DNA of 7,780 nucleotides, from the NCBI GenBank assembly GCA_003820635.1, contig RPOS01000238.1, positions 1-7,780 of the forward strand, written 5' to 3'. This stretch comes from Verrucomicrobiaceae bacterium. GTDB lineage: Bacteria; Verrucomicrobiota; Verrucomicrobiae; Verrucomicrobiales; Akkermansiaceae. Position 1 is the stretch's first letter; the number at the start of each line of letters is the position of its first letter. Shown in pieces: positions 1 through 6,765 of this stretch. The notes beneath the pieces were generated by a model. It worked only from the letters and a program-made list of their open reading frames with translations. It was not told where the DNA came from and ran no database searches. Made by a program: the position numbers and the translations under genes.

Positions 1-2321
1 ACGTTTTGACTCACCAAGTGCTGCTCGATCAGCCCGAGCATGGTGGTGAACTGCGAAAACACCAGGATCCGCCTGCCCTCTTCGATCAGCACGTCGAGCA
101 AATCGGTTAGAAAATCGAGTTTGGCCGACTCATGGATGGTATTGGAGAATTCATCGGGCAGCAGGCGCGGGTCGCAGCAGATCTGGCGGAGCTTGAGCAG
201 GGCGTCGAGGAAGACGATCTGGTATTCACTGCCACCGCGTGCGGCGAGGGCCTCGCGGACACGCTTGTTCATCGTTGCTCTAACGGTTTCGTAAAGGTCC
301 TTCTGCGCGGTATGGAGCTCTATCAGATGGACGAGCTCGGTTTTGGGCGGCAGTTCCTTGGCGACCTGGTCCTTGGTGCGGCGCAGGATGAGCGGGGCGA
401 CGCGCTTTTTGAGGACTTCGTTGCGTTCTTCGTCGCCGTCCTTTTCGATGGGTTTCCTAAAACGCGCGCTGAATGCCTGCTCGCTGCCGAGGAAGCCGGG
501 AACGAGGAATTTCATCAGGCTCCACAACTCGCCGAGGTGGTTCTCGACGGGCGTTCCTGATAGACAAAGGCGGTGGCGCGCATCGAGCTTGCAGGCGGCC
601 TGCGCGACCTTGGCATGCGGGTTCTTGATGTTCTGCGCTTCATCGAGCACGGCGAGGTGGAAGGGAAAAGTGCGGAGTTTCTCGATGTCGCGGTGGAGCA
701 GGGCGAAGGATGTTAGAACAAGGTCCGCGTGCGGGATGGAGCGGTGGTATTTCCTGCGCTCCGGCCCGTTGAGGATGAGCACGCGCAGCTCCGGCGTGAA
801 CTTGCGCGCCTCCGCCGCCCAGTTCGGAACCACCGAGGTGGGTGCGACGACGAGTGTGGGCAGGCCGCGCGAGTGGCCGGATTTTTTCTCTGTTAGAATG
901 TGGGTGAGGGTTTGCAGGGTTTTGCCGAGGCCCATGTCATCGGCCAGGATGCCGTGCAGGCCGTGGCGGGCGAGAAACTGCATCCAGCGGAAGCCTGCGA
1001 GTTGATAATCGCGCAGCGTGGCCTGCACGCCGGCGTCGGGCGCGACGGCTTCGATGCCGGAGAAGTCCTTGAGCTTGGAGGCGAGCTCGGCGAGATCCGG
1101 CGGTGTTTCGATGCCGAGGCCTTCGAGTCCGGCGAGGGTGGCGGCGTCCAGTGCGTGAAGCCGCGCCCGGTCGGGAAACTTGGGATCAATGAGTGACGCG
1201 AGATGATGGAGGATGCGGCGCACGCGGCCGATCGGCAGCTTGAGAGCATCGCCATTCGGTAGCGGTGCATAGATATGCCCGAGGTCCGGGCGGTCGAGGG
1301 TTTCCTCAAGAAAATCGCTTTCCAGCAATTCCGCGAGGATCGGCAGCAGGTCGTGGCGCTCGCCGCCCACGTCGAAGCCCACCGACAGGCTGAACCAGCC
1401 GCCGTCCTGCGCTGTTAGAGAACTGTCCCATTGCGCGGGATCGGCCTCGAAGACACGGTGGCCCACGTTGTCATCCACCGTCACACGCCAGCCGGTGTCT
1501 TCGAGCCGGGCGATCATTTCACCGCGGAACTGGTGCCAGAAATGATCGACCGCGATGCGGCTGGGATCGGGAAACCAGCGGTCGCGGGGAGGCGCGTTTT
1601 TGGCATCGCGGGATTTGAGGTTGAGCAGGAAGCGCCATGCGGAGTTTGACTGGAGCGAGGAAAGTCCGGTGTCCGCGAGCTGGCGGGCGGCGGCGTTTTC
1701 GGCGGCTTGCTGGTGCTGGAGAATAACCGTGCGGCCGTTTGGCGGAAGCACGCGGCTGGTCCACTCCGGCATTGAGCCGCGCAGCGGGCTACGATGTTCA
1801 CCGTAGATCACGCTGGCCTCGGCGGAAATCCAGACTTCCGGGTCCGGCTGACCGAGCGATTGGAGCAGCAGCCGGGACATCTTGTCCACCGGCTCACGGG
1901 TGACGTGGAGTTCGAACCGCGGTTCGGGCGAGATGACCGGCAAATCCGGCGGAGGTGGTGGTGGAGCATCTGCCTTCGGCAAAGCGGCGGCGACAGCAGC
2001 GGTGATGCCGTGGCCGTGCAAGCGCGAGAGGGCGCGTTCTTTCTCCGCCTTGAGAATGAGCGCTGCGGCATGATGACAGAAGGCCCCGAGCTCGCAGGAG
2101 CAGAAGGTTTCGAAATCCCAGCCATCGCCGGATTTCCAGAATCCGACCTCGGTTTCCTCCTTCGCCACGTTTCCCAAAAGGGTGAACGAAGCCGGGGCCG
2201 CTTCCTCCAAGCGCAGGTCGCGGACCTTGGAAACCATGGCCTGCGCGGCGTGGAGAATTTCCTCGTCGAAACGATTGCGCCAGCGGCTGTCGCGCAGGAA
2301 TGAAGAGGGCTCGGCGGACAC
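1..2321 (-). CDS. SWIM zinc-finger SNF2/Rad54-family DEAD/DEAH-box helicase, 3' end cut by window edge
   Basis: An open minus-strand frame of 773 codons runs off the window, so the C-terminus is missing. It encodes a SNF2-type ATP-dependent DNA translocase. Numbering from the GTG at 2321, a SWIM zinc-binding motif (C74, C76, C82, H84) is followed by a proline-rich linker (P120-P124). A poorly recognised middle region leads to the helicase core: LRDYQLAGFRW, Walker A DDMGLGKT (K467), motif Ia LVVAPTSVVPNW, motif II DEAQ (560-563), motif III SGTP (588-591), LKLRQICCDPRLL, and motif IV RILVFSQF near the edge. Motifs V and VI lie outside. SWIM-SNF2 proteins are thought to remodel DNA-protein complexes; no specific partner is visible. 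The start is uncertain: GTG 2321 or TTG 2354 are possible, no in-frame ATG lies upstream, and the ATG at 2363-2365 is in another frame. The VOC gene lies 47 bp upstream, suggesting a shared transcript. The family call is firm; the cellular role is unknown. Confidence 0.93.
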   Translation of the reverse strand, partial: MSAEPSSFLRDSRWRNRFDEEILHAAQAMVSKVRDLRLEEAAPASFTLLGNVAKEETEVGFWKSGDGWDFETFCSCELGAFCHHAAALILKAEKERALSRLHGHGITAAVAAALPKADAPPPPPPDLPVISPEPRFELHVTREPVDKMSRLLLQSLGQPDPEVWISAEASVIYGEHRSPLRGSMPEWTSRVLPPNGRTVILQHQQAAENAAARQLADTGLSSLQSNSAWRFLLNLKSRDAKNAPPRDRWFPDPSRIAVDHFWHQFRGEMIARLEDTGWRVTVDDNVGHRVFEADPAQWDSSLTAQDGGWFSLSVGFDVGGERHDLLPILAELLESDFLEETLDRPDLGHIYAPLPNGDALKLPIGRVRRILHHLASLIDPKFPDRARLHALDAATLAGLEGLGIETPPDLAELASKLKDFSGIEAVAPDAGVQATLRDYQLAGFRWMQFLARHGLHGILADDMGLGKTLQTLTHILTEKKSGHSRGLPTLVVAPTSVVPNWAAEARKFTPELRVLILNGPERRKYHRSIPHADLVLTSFALLHRDIEKLRTFPFHLAVLDEAQNIKNPHAKVAQAACKLDARHRLCLSGTPVENHLGELWSLMKFLVPGFLGSEQAFSARFRKPIEKDGDEERNEVLKKRVAPLILRRTKDQVAKELPPKTELVHLIELHTAQKDLYETVRATMNKRVREALAARGGSEYQIVFLDALLKLRQICCDPRLLPDEFSNTIHESAKLDFLTDLLDVLIEEGRRILVFSQFTTMLGLIEQHLVSQN

Positions 2322-2368
2322 GGGGCGGCAGGTTTGCGGGCCTGGCGCTTGCAAAGCGCCGCCATGTA

Positions 2369-2776
2369 TTAAGATTGCGTCGAGGGCGTGCAGAGCTCCA
2401 CCACGATGCCGTCCTTGTCGCGAACGAAGGCGACAATCTGGCCCCAAGGCTTGGTGGCTGGCGGGGCAACGGCGGTGGCCCCGGCGGCCAGCGCGCGTTC
2501 GTAGGCGGCGGGCACATCGTCGGTGGTGAAGGCGATCTCGAAACCGGCGGGCGGTTTCGACAGGCAGTTTTCCTCGAAGCCGCAGGGCAGGTTGGATTTC
2601 GCCAGGCCATTGGCGGCGAAGGAGAGTGTGGTGGAACCTGTGTCCATCTCGGCATACATGCCGGCCTCGTGGACAAACTTGCGGCCAAGGCCGAAGGCGT
2701 CTTCGTAAAATGCCACCGCGCGGGGGACGTCTTTGACGTAGAGGATCGTGTAGCCAAGCTTCATGGCCGGAGGCAT
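2369..2776 (-). CDS. VOC-superfamily (glyoxalase/bleomycin-resistance fold) protein
   Basis: This encodes a 135-residue single-domain protein of the vicinal oxygen chelate fold. The N-terminal half has the typical strand-helix pattern LGYTILYVKDVPRAVAFYEDAFGL (residues 7-30, written here across the motif start and end). The second half carries FEIAFTTDDVPAAYERALAAG (79-99) and the closing strand DKDGIVVEL (120-128). Aligned by eye with E. coli glyoxalase I, three of four metal ligands are replaced: Y9 for His5, no Glu at the Glu56 site, and F79 for His74. Only E127 remains. Glyoxalase I activity is therefore unlikely, and the substrate cannot be named. Start: ATG 2776 or ATG 2764 (MKLGY). A GAGGAGG lies at 2796-2790 but is 13 bases from the first ATG, which is long. 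It is the first gene of the minus-strand block, divergent from the peptidase gene and just upstream of the helicase. Confidence 0.88.
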   Translation of the reverse strand: MPPAMKLGYTILYVKDVPRAVAFYEDAFGLGRKFVHEAGMYAEMDTGSTTLSFAANGLAKSNLPCGFEENCLSKPPAGFEIAFTTDDVPAAYERALAAGATAVAPPATKPWGQIVAFVRDKDGIVVELCTPSTQS

Positions 2777-2817
2777 AGCAAAGCCCCGCCCTCCTCGACA
2801 AGCACAGTCACCGGGGA

Positions 2818-2846
2818 AATACAGAGTGGTATTACGCCAGTTTCAG
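2818..2846 (-). promoter_or_regulatory. Candidate sigma-70-type promoter for the VOC-helicase block
   Basis: On the minus strand, CTGAAA (2846-2841, four of six matches to TTGACA) is 17 bases from TGTATT (2823-2818, four of six matches to TATAAT). The inferred start of transcription is about 35 bases before the VOC ATG. The -10 box overlaps a small inverted repeat, AATAC-N6-GTATT (2818-2833), that could be an operator. This is a weak, by-eye call. Confidence 0.28.
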
Positions 2847-2853
2847 AAATTAG

Positions 2854-2881
2854 TTTACATCCCTTAACCAATTGATATTCT
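2854..2881 (+). promoter_or_regulatory. Candidate promoter of the NlpC/P60 peptidase gene, possibly leaderless
   Basis: TTTACA (2854-2859, five of six matches to the -35 consensus) is followed after 16 bases by TATTCT (2876-2881, four of six matches to the -10 consensus). The GTG start codon begins at 2889, only 7 bases past the -10 box. The predicted transcript would therefore begin at or next to the start codon. The boxes lie in an AT-rich stretch that stands out from the surrounding GC-rich DNA. Confidence 0.38.
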
Positions 2882-2888
2882 GCCGGGC

Positions 2889-3410
2889 GTGAAAAATGTC
2901 GGTGTCATTCTGCTCGCGCTGATTCCCGTTTTTGGGAATCTGGTTTCCTGTTCGAGCCAGGTGAAGGCGCGCAAGCCGGTGAGCTACCGCTTCGAGCATG
3001 GCCGCACCGCGTTGTTGAAAAACGGCGTTGCGTATGCGCCGCGCGATGCCCCGGCAGCGGTGAAGCGGGCGATCGCCGCCGGCAACCGGTTGCAAGGCAA
3101 GCCCTACAAGTGGGGCGGCGGCCATGCGAGCCATGTGGACAGTGGCTACGATTGCTCCGGCACGGTTTCCTACGTGCTGCGCGAGGCCGGCCTGCTGCGC
3201 GGCTCGCTGCCCTCCAGCGGCTATTTCAAATACGGCAAAAAGGGCGAGGGCAAATGGATCACTATCTACATCCGCAAGGGGCATGTTTTTCTCACCATCG
3301 CCGGTCTCAGGTTGGATACCGGCGGTCCCGGCAACCGGACGGGCCCGCGTTGGAAACCCGAAACCCGCCAAAGCAAGGGCCACGTGATGCGCCACCCCGC
3401 AGGGCTTTGA
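2889..3410 (+). CDS. NlpC/P60-like (C40 family) peptidoglycan endopeptidase, probable lipoprotein
   Basis: This 173-residue protein is predicted to cut peptide stems of peptidoglycan in the periplasm. A hydrophobic signal (residues 4-20) ends in the lipobox L18-V19-S20-C21, so lipid attachment at C21 is likely. The catalytic domain has WGGGH, then GYDCSG with the nucleophile C89, then GHVFL with the base H132. D143 in LDTGGP may be the polar third residue, but this is uncertain. The C-terminal block RHPAGL and the SSGYFKYGKKGEGKWITIY region resemble, from memory, a C40 subgroup also common in Actinobacteria. The start must be GTG 2889, because an in-frame TAA at 2865-2867 leaves only this GTG or a CTG. 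The gene is short for an NlpC/P60 protein, with no SH3 or LysM targeting domain. It is divergent from the VOC gene and 181 bp upstream of the EF-G-like gene, which has its own promoter candidate. Confidence 0.87.
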   Translation: MKNVGVILLALIPVFGNLVSCSSQVKARKPVSYRFEHGRTALLKNGVAYAPRDAPAAVKRAIAAGNRLQGKPYKWGGGHASHVDSGYDCSGTVSYVLREAGLLRGSLPSSGYFKYGKKGEGKWITIYIRKGHVFLTIAGLRLDTGGPGNRTGPRWKPETRQSKGHVMRHPAGL

Positions 3411-3442
3411 GTTTCCCGAGCATGGGCCGTCATGGGCGCTGG

Positions 3443-3461
3443 CCGGTGGTCACCGGATTTT
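3443..3461 (+). terminator. Weak terminator-like hairpin after the peptidase gene
   Basis: CCGGTG (3443-3448) and CACCGG (3451-3456) can pair, realistically as a 5-bp stem with a 4-base loop. ATTTT follows at 3457-3461. The stem is GC-rich but short and the T tract is poor, so this could be chance. It lies 33 bp after the peptidase stop and before the next promoter candidate, which fits a terminator. Confidence 0.3.
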
Positions 3462-3502
3462 GCCGAAAGCCGCGCTTCGATTTGCGGGGTGAACCGGGAT
3501 GG

Positions 3503-3531
3503 TTGACGCCACGGGGCGGGCTGCACCTAAT
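3503..3531 (+). promoter_or_regulatory. Candidate sigma-70-type promoter of the EF-G-like gene
   Basis: TTGACG (3503-3508, five of six matches to TTGACA) lies 17 bases before CCTAAT (3526-3531, the last four bases matching TATAAT). This is the best promoter match in the window. The inferred transcription start is near 3538, giving a 5' leader of about 54 bases that begins with a small hairpin. Confidence 0.5.
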
Positions 3532-3537
3532 GGTAAC

Positions 3538-3552
3538 GGATCGATGCGATCC
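3538..3552 (+). other. Perfect 6-bp hairpin at the predicted 5' end of the EF-G-like mRNA
   Basis: GGATCG and CGATCC flank the loop ATG, forming a perfect 6-bp stem exactly where transcription from the upstream promoter candidate should begin. A second small dyad, TTGTT-GA-AACAA, follows at 3557-3568. Such 5'-terminal stems can slow mRNA decay. The same dyad could equally be a protein-binding site, so its function is inference. Confidence 0.35.
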
Positions 3553-3562
3553 TCCATTGTTG

Positions 3563-3573
3563 AAACAACCCCA
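3563..3573 (+). repeat. C/A-rich 11-base leader word, copy 1
   Basis: AAACAACCCCA lies in the leader of the EF-G-like gene, ending 18 bases before its ATG. The identical word occurs in the sigma-factor leader at 6856-6866. It sits in a low-structure C/A-rich stretch with no Shine-Dalgarno sequence. It may reflect local base composition or a translation-related signal. Confidence 0.35.
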
Positions 3574-3591
3574 AACTGACAAACCTGCTTT

Positions 3592-5673
3592 ATGAAAGAC
3601 TTCCGCGCCCCCGAGATCCGCAACCTTGCCGTAACCGGCCATGCATCCACCGGCAAAACCCTGCTTTGCGAAGCGATGCTGGTATGCGCCGGAAAAATCA
3701 CCCGCGCAGGGACCATCGAGCAGGGCAACACGGTTTCCGATTTCCACTCGGATGAAAAGGAGCACCAGCAGTCCATCCACGCCACCGTCATCGCCGAGGA
3801 GTGGCTGGGGCGCGAACTCAATATCATCGATTGCCCCGGCACGCCGGATTTCATCAGCGAGCCGCTCAGCGCGCTGCGCGTGGCGGACTCCGCGATGATC
3901 GTCATCAGCGGCGTGAACGGCGTGGAAACCGGAGCCGACGAATTGTGGGCGGCCGCTGCGGAATATGACATCCCTCGCTTCCTGGTGATCAATCTGCTGG
4001 ACCGCGAGCGCACGGACTACGCCGCGATTCTCGAAGAAGCGCGCGAGCATTACGGCGCCCGCGTTTTCCCGATGACCCTGCCGGTGGACGAGAGTCCGGG
4101 ATTCAGCTCGGTGCTGGATGTGATGCGCTCGGAGGTGATCACCTTCGCCGCCGACGGCAGCGGAAAATACGAGGAGAAACCCGCCGAGGGCGCGCTCAAG
4201 GAAAAGGTCACCGAACTGCACCGCCAGCTCATCGACATGGTGGCGGAGTCGGAGGATGAATTGTTGGAGAAATTCTTCGAGGAGGGCACGCTCAGCGAAG
4301 ATGAACTCCGCGCGCACGTCCACGAGGCGGTGCAGAAAGGCTTGGTGGTGCCGGTGTTCGCCGCGTCCGGCGTGAAAAACGTCGGGGTTTCGAGGATTCT
4401 GGATTTCATCGCCAAATATGGAGCCTCGCCGGTGGACCGGGCGACGGTCGCGGCCAAGGACGCGAACGGAGGCGATATCAGCGTGGCGCTGAATGACGGC
4501 CAGACGGTGGCTTATGTTTTCAAGACGATGCACGAGAACCATGTCGGCAACCTTTCGTTCTTCCGCGTTTACAGCGGAGACGTGGTTTCCGGCTCGGAGC
4601 TCATCAACGTCAATCGTGGCGAAACCGAGCGCATCGGCCAGCTCTACCGCGTCAATGGCTCCGCCCGCGAGCCGGTGCCATCGCTGCACGCCGGTGACAT
4701 TGGAGCGGTGGTGAAACTCCGCGCCACCCGTGCGGGCGACACACTCTGCGCCGCCGCCCGCCAAGTCACCCTGCCGGTGGTGGATTTCCCCGCGCCCAAC
4801 ACCCGCGGCGCGCTTGTCGCCAAGTCCAAGTCCGACCTCAACAAGCTCGGCGAAGGACTCTCCGCACTGCGCGAGGAGGATCCGACGTTTGAATATCACT
4901 TCGACCCGGAAGTGGGCCAGACGATCGTTTCCGGCCAAGGCTGGCTGCAGCTACAGATCATGGCGGAGGAACTCAAACGCCGCTTCAATGTGGACGTGGA
5001 GCTCGTAGCGCCGCGGGTTTCCTACCGTGCCACCATTTCCGGCCGCAGCGAGTCCAAGCACCGCCACAAGAAACAAACCGGCGGCGCGGGGCAGTTCGCG
5101 GAAGTGTGGATGCGCATCGAGTCGTTACCCTCGGAAAGCGGCGTGGTCTTCACCCAGTCGCTGGTCGGCAGCAACGTGGACCGCGTGTTTGTGCCTTCGG
5201 TGGAAAAAGGCGTGCAGACCGCCTGCACAGCCGGTCCCTACGGTGGCTTCCCGGTCACCGATGTGAAGGTGGATTTCTACGACGGCAAGCAACACCCGGT
5301 GGACTCCAAGGACATTGCGTTCCAGATCGCCGGCAAGGCCGCCTTCAACGAGGCCTTCCTGATGGCCAAGCCAAAACTGCTGGAACCGGTGATGGAACTG
5401 CGCATCAAGGTGCCCTCCGATGCCGTCGGTGGCGTGCTGGCGGATCTATCAGGCCGCCGCGGCCGCATCATGGGCATGGAAACCGAGGGCCGCTTCGAGG
5501 TGGTCGTAGCCCAGGTGCCGCAGGCGGAGCTCTATCAGTATTCCAGCCAGCTGCGCGCCATCACCGCCGGTCGTGGCAGGCACAAGGAAAAGTTCGACCG
5601 CTACGAGGACGTGCCACGCGAAATGGAGACCAAGATCCTCGCAGAGCACGGCCGCAAGGTGGAGGAAGAGTGA
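3592..5673 (+). CDS. Atypical elongation factor G-like translational GTPase (EF-G paralogue)
   Basis: This 693-residue protein has the full EF-G layout: GTPase domain (about 1-280), beta-barrel domain II (about 300-390), domains III and IV, and a C-terminal domain V ending near the conserved RSMT-like segment LRAITAGRG. EF-G uses GTP to move tRNA and mRNA through the ribosome. The P-loop GHASTGKT (16-23) is intact. Three key positions differ: S61 for the switch I threonine, T84 for the catalytic histidine (DCPGTPDF), and L135 for the lysine of NKxD (NLLD, 134-137). G5 reads SGVKN (259-263). The domain IV tip keeps H568 (DGKQHPVDS), matching E. coli His583, so translocation-type binding is plausible. 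The changes suggest a divergent paralogue, like EF-G2-type proteins, rather than the sole fusA product. The start ATG has no Shine-Dalgarno sequence. aguB follows 42 bp after the stop. Confidence 0.93.
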   Translation: MKDFRAPEIRNLAVTGHASTGKTLLCEAMLVCAGKITRAGTIEQGNTVSDFHSDEKEHQQSIHATVIAEEWLGRELNIIDCPGTPDFISEPLSALRVADSAMIVISGVNGVETGADELWAAAAEYDIPRFLVINLLDRERTDYAAILEEAREHYGARVFPMTLPVDESPGFSSVLDVMRSEVITFAADGSGKYEEKPAEGALKEKVTELHRQLIDMVAESEDELLEKFFEEGTLSEDELRAHVHEAVQKGLVVPVFAASGVKNVGVSRILDFIAKYGASPVDRATVAAKDANGGDISVALNDGQTVAYVFKTMHENHVGNLSFFRVYSGDVVSGSELINVNRGETERIGQLYRVNGSAREPVPSLHAGDIGAVVKLRATRAGDTLCAAARQVTLPVVDFPAPNTRGALVAKSKSDLNKLGEGLSALREEDPTFEYHFDPEVGQTIVSGQGWLQLQIMAEELKRRFNVDVELVAPRVSYRATISGRSESKHRHKKQTGGAGQFAEVWMRIESLPSESGVVFTQSLVGSNVDRVFVPSVEKGVQTACTAGPYGGFPVTDVKVDFYDGKQHPVDSKDIAFQIAGKAAFNEAFLMAKPKLLEPVMELRIKVPSDAVGGVLADLSGRRGRIMGMETEGRFEVVVAQVPQAELYQYSSQLRAITAGRGRHKEKFDRYEDVPREMETKILAEHGRKVEEE

Positions 5674-5715
5674 CGCCTTCCCCGGAGCTTGATTCCGCGC
5701 CGCGCTTGCGCGAGC

Positions 5716-6582
5716 ATGCCGCCCATGCCGCGCATCGCCCTGCTCCAGTCCAAGACCTTCGCCACCAAGGCGGAGGCCTTCGATCACCATGAAACCCTCA
5801 TCCGCCAGGCCGCGGCGCAGGGGGCGAACATCGTGGTCACCCAGGAGCTGTTCCTCACGCCCTACTTCTGCACGGTGCAGGATCCAGCGCTGTTTGACCT
5901 TGCCGATCCACTGCCCGGCCCGGTGACAGACCGCCTTGGGAAGCTGGCAGGCGAGCTGGGCATCGTGCTGGTTTCCTCGCTCTTCGAGCACCGCGGCCCG
6001 GGGCTCTATCACAACACCGCCGCCATCCACGATGCCGATGGAAAACTGCTCGGTTTATACCGGAAATCCCACATTCCGCAGGATCCGGCGTTCGAGGAAA
6101 AATTCTACTTCACCCCCGGTGACAGCGGCTGGCCGGTGTGGGACACGAAGTTTGGCAAGCTCGGCGTGCTGATCTGCTGGGACCAATGGTATCCCGAGGC
6201 CGCCCGGCTGATGGCCCTCGGCGGAGCCCAAGTGCTCATTTATCCCACCGCCATCGGCTGGTTGCCCGAGGAAAAAGACGCCCTCGGCGAGGCTCAGCAT
6301 TGCGCATGGGAAACGGTGCAACGCGGCCACGCTGTGGCCAACGGCTGCTACCTCGCCGCCGTCAACCGCTCCGGCACCCATGACGGCACCGAGTTCTGGG
6401 GCCGCTCGTTTGTCGCGAATCCGTATGGCGAAATCGTCGCCAAGGCCTCCACCTGGAACGAGGAAATCATCTTGCAAGACCTTGACTTCCAGTTGGTTGA
6501 GGATTTCCGCCGAATCTGGCCATTCTTCCGCGACCGCCGGATCGACGCCTATGGCGACCTGACCAAGCGGTGGCGGGCTTGA
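5716..6582 (+). CDS. aguB: N-carbamoylputrescine amidase (carbon-nitrogen hydrolase)
   Basis: AguB hydrolyses N-carbamoylputrescine to putrescine, CO2 and ammonia, the last step of the agmatine route to polyamines, in the cytosol. The 288-residue protein carries the nitrilase-superfamily Glu-Lys-Cys triad: E44 in TQELF, K117 in YRKSHIP and C154 in ICWDQWYPE. Other AguB-typical blocks are EKFYFTPGDSG, YPTAIGW, GEAQHCAWETVQRGHAVANG and the C-terminal RRIDAYGDLTKRW. Length fits the family (about 290-300). Start: ATG 5716 or ATG 5725 (MPRIALL) both fit; a TTG at 5689 adds nine residues (MIPRRACAS) unlike the family and has GGAG only one base away, so it is disfavoured. No clear Shine-Dalgarno sequence is present, and a small CGCGC-TT-GCGCG dyad (5701-5712) lies just before the ATG. 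It probably shares a transcript with the EF-G-like gene. The partner agmatine deiminase (AguA) is not in the window. Confidence 0.94.
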   Translation: MPPMPRIALLQSKTFATKAEAFDHHETLIRQAAAQGANIVVTQELFLTPYFCTVQDPALFDLADPLPGPVTDRLGKLAGELGIVLVSSLFEHRGPGLYHNTAAIHDADGKLLGLYRKSHIPQDPAFEEKFYFTPGDSGWPVWDTKFGKLGVLICWDQWYPEAARLMALGGAQVLIYPTAIGWLPEEKDALGEAQHCAWETVQRGHAVANGCYLAAVNRSGTHDGTEFWGRSFVANPYGEIVAKASTWNEEIILQDLDFQLVEDFRRIWPFFRDRRIDAYGDLTKRWRA

Positions 6583-6597
6583 GGGGTTTACGCCCTC
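6581..6597 (+). terminator. Terminator-like hairpin overlapping the aguB stop codon
   Basis: GAGGG (6581-6585) and CCCTC (6593-6597) form a 5-bp stem with a 7-base loop, starting inside the TGA stop. No proper T tract follows. It marks the boundary between GC-rich coding sequence and the AT-rich leader of the next gene, so it may end the EF-G-like/aguB transcript. The call is weak. Confidence 0.3.
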
Positions 6598-6659
6598 TTG
6601 AACGAATCCCTGCGACAAATTGTCTCAATTTATGGACACATCGTCATTGTCGCTTGTTT

Positions 6660-6687
6660 TTGCGAACCCCCCGCATTGATTTATCTT
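6660..6687 (+). promoter_or_regulatory. Weak candidate promoter for the sigma-factor gene
   Basis: TTGCGA (6660-6665) and TATCTT (6682-6687) are 16 bases apart; each matches four of six consensus bases. Transcription from here would give a leader of about 180 bases containing the inverted repeat at 6766-6797. A lone TACAAT at 6799-6804 also resembles a -10 box but has no good -35 partner. Confidence 0.22.
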
Positions 6688-6765
6688 TGGAAACCAGTGG
6701 GTTGTGATTTGGGAAACTTGGGCATGTCGAATGCTCATTGTGTCATTGAGTGAACTTGAGCGGTC

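Noticed and set aside
893..1309. A 138-codon minus-strand frame suggesting the helicase gene is broken
   Set aside because: It is a shadow. The helicase frame reads through this region without a stop; the TAA triplets in CTAACA are out of frame (codons CTA ACA).
1894..2757. A 287-codon minus-strand frame spanning the VOC and helicase genes
   Set aside because: It is out of frame with both and crosses their boundary. The VOC fold and SWIM motif are read in the other frames.
3421..3440. Tandem CATGGGC direct repeat with a 10-base period after the peptidase gene
   Set aside because: Only two short copies in a GC-rich spacer; chance is the simplest explanation.
3430..4938. A 502-codon open frame on the minus strand
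   Set aside because: It lies antisense to the EF-G-like gene, whose protein matches a known family over its full length. The antisense product shows no recognisable domain; long antisense frames are common in GC-rich genes.
5689..5715. TTG start for aguB
   Set aside because: It adds nine residues unlike the family, and the nearby GGAG is only one base from the TTG, too close for a ribosome site.
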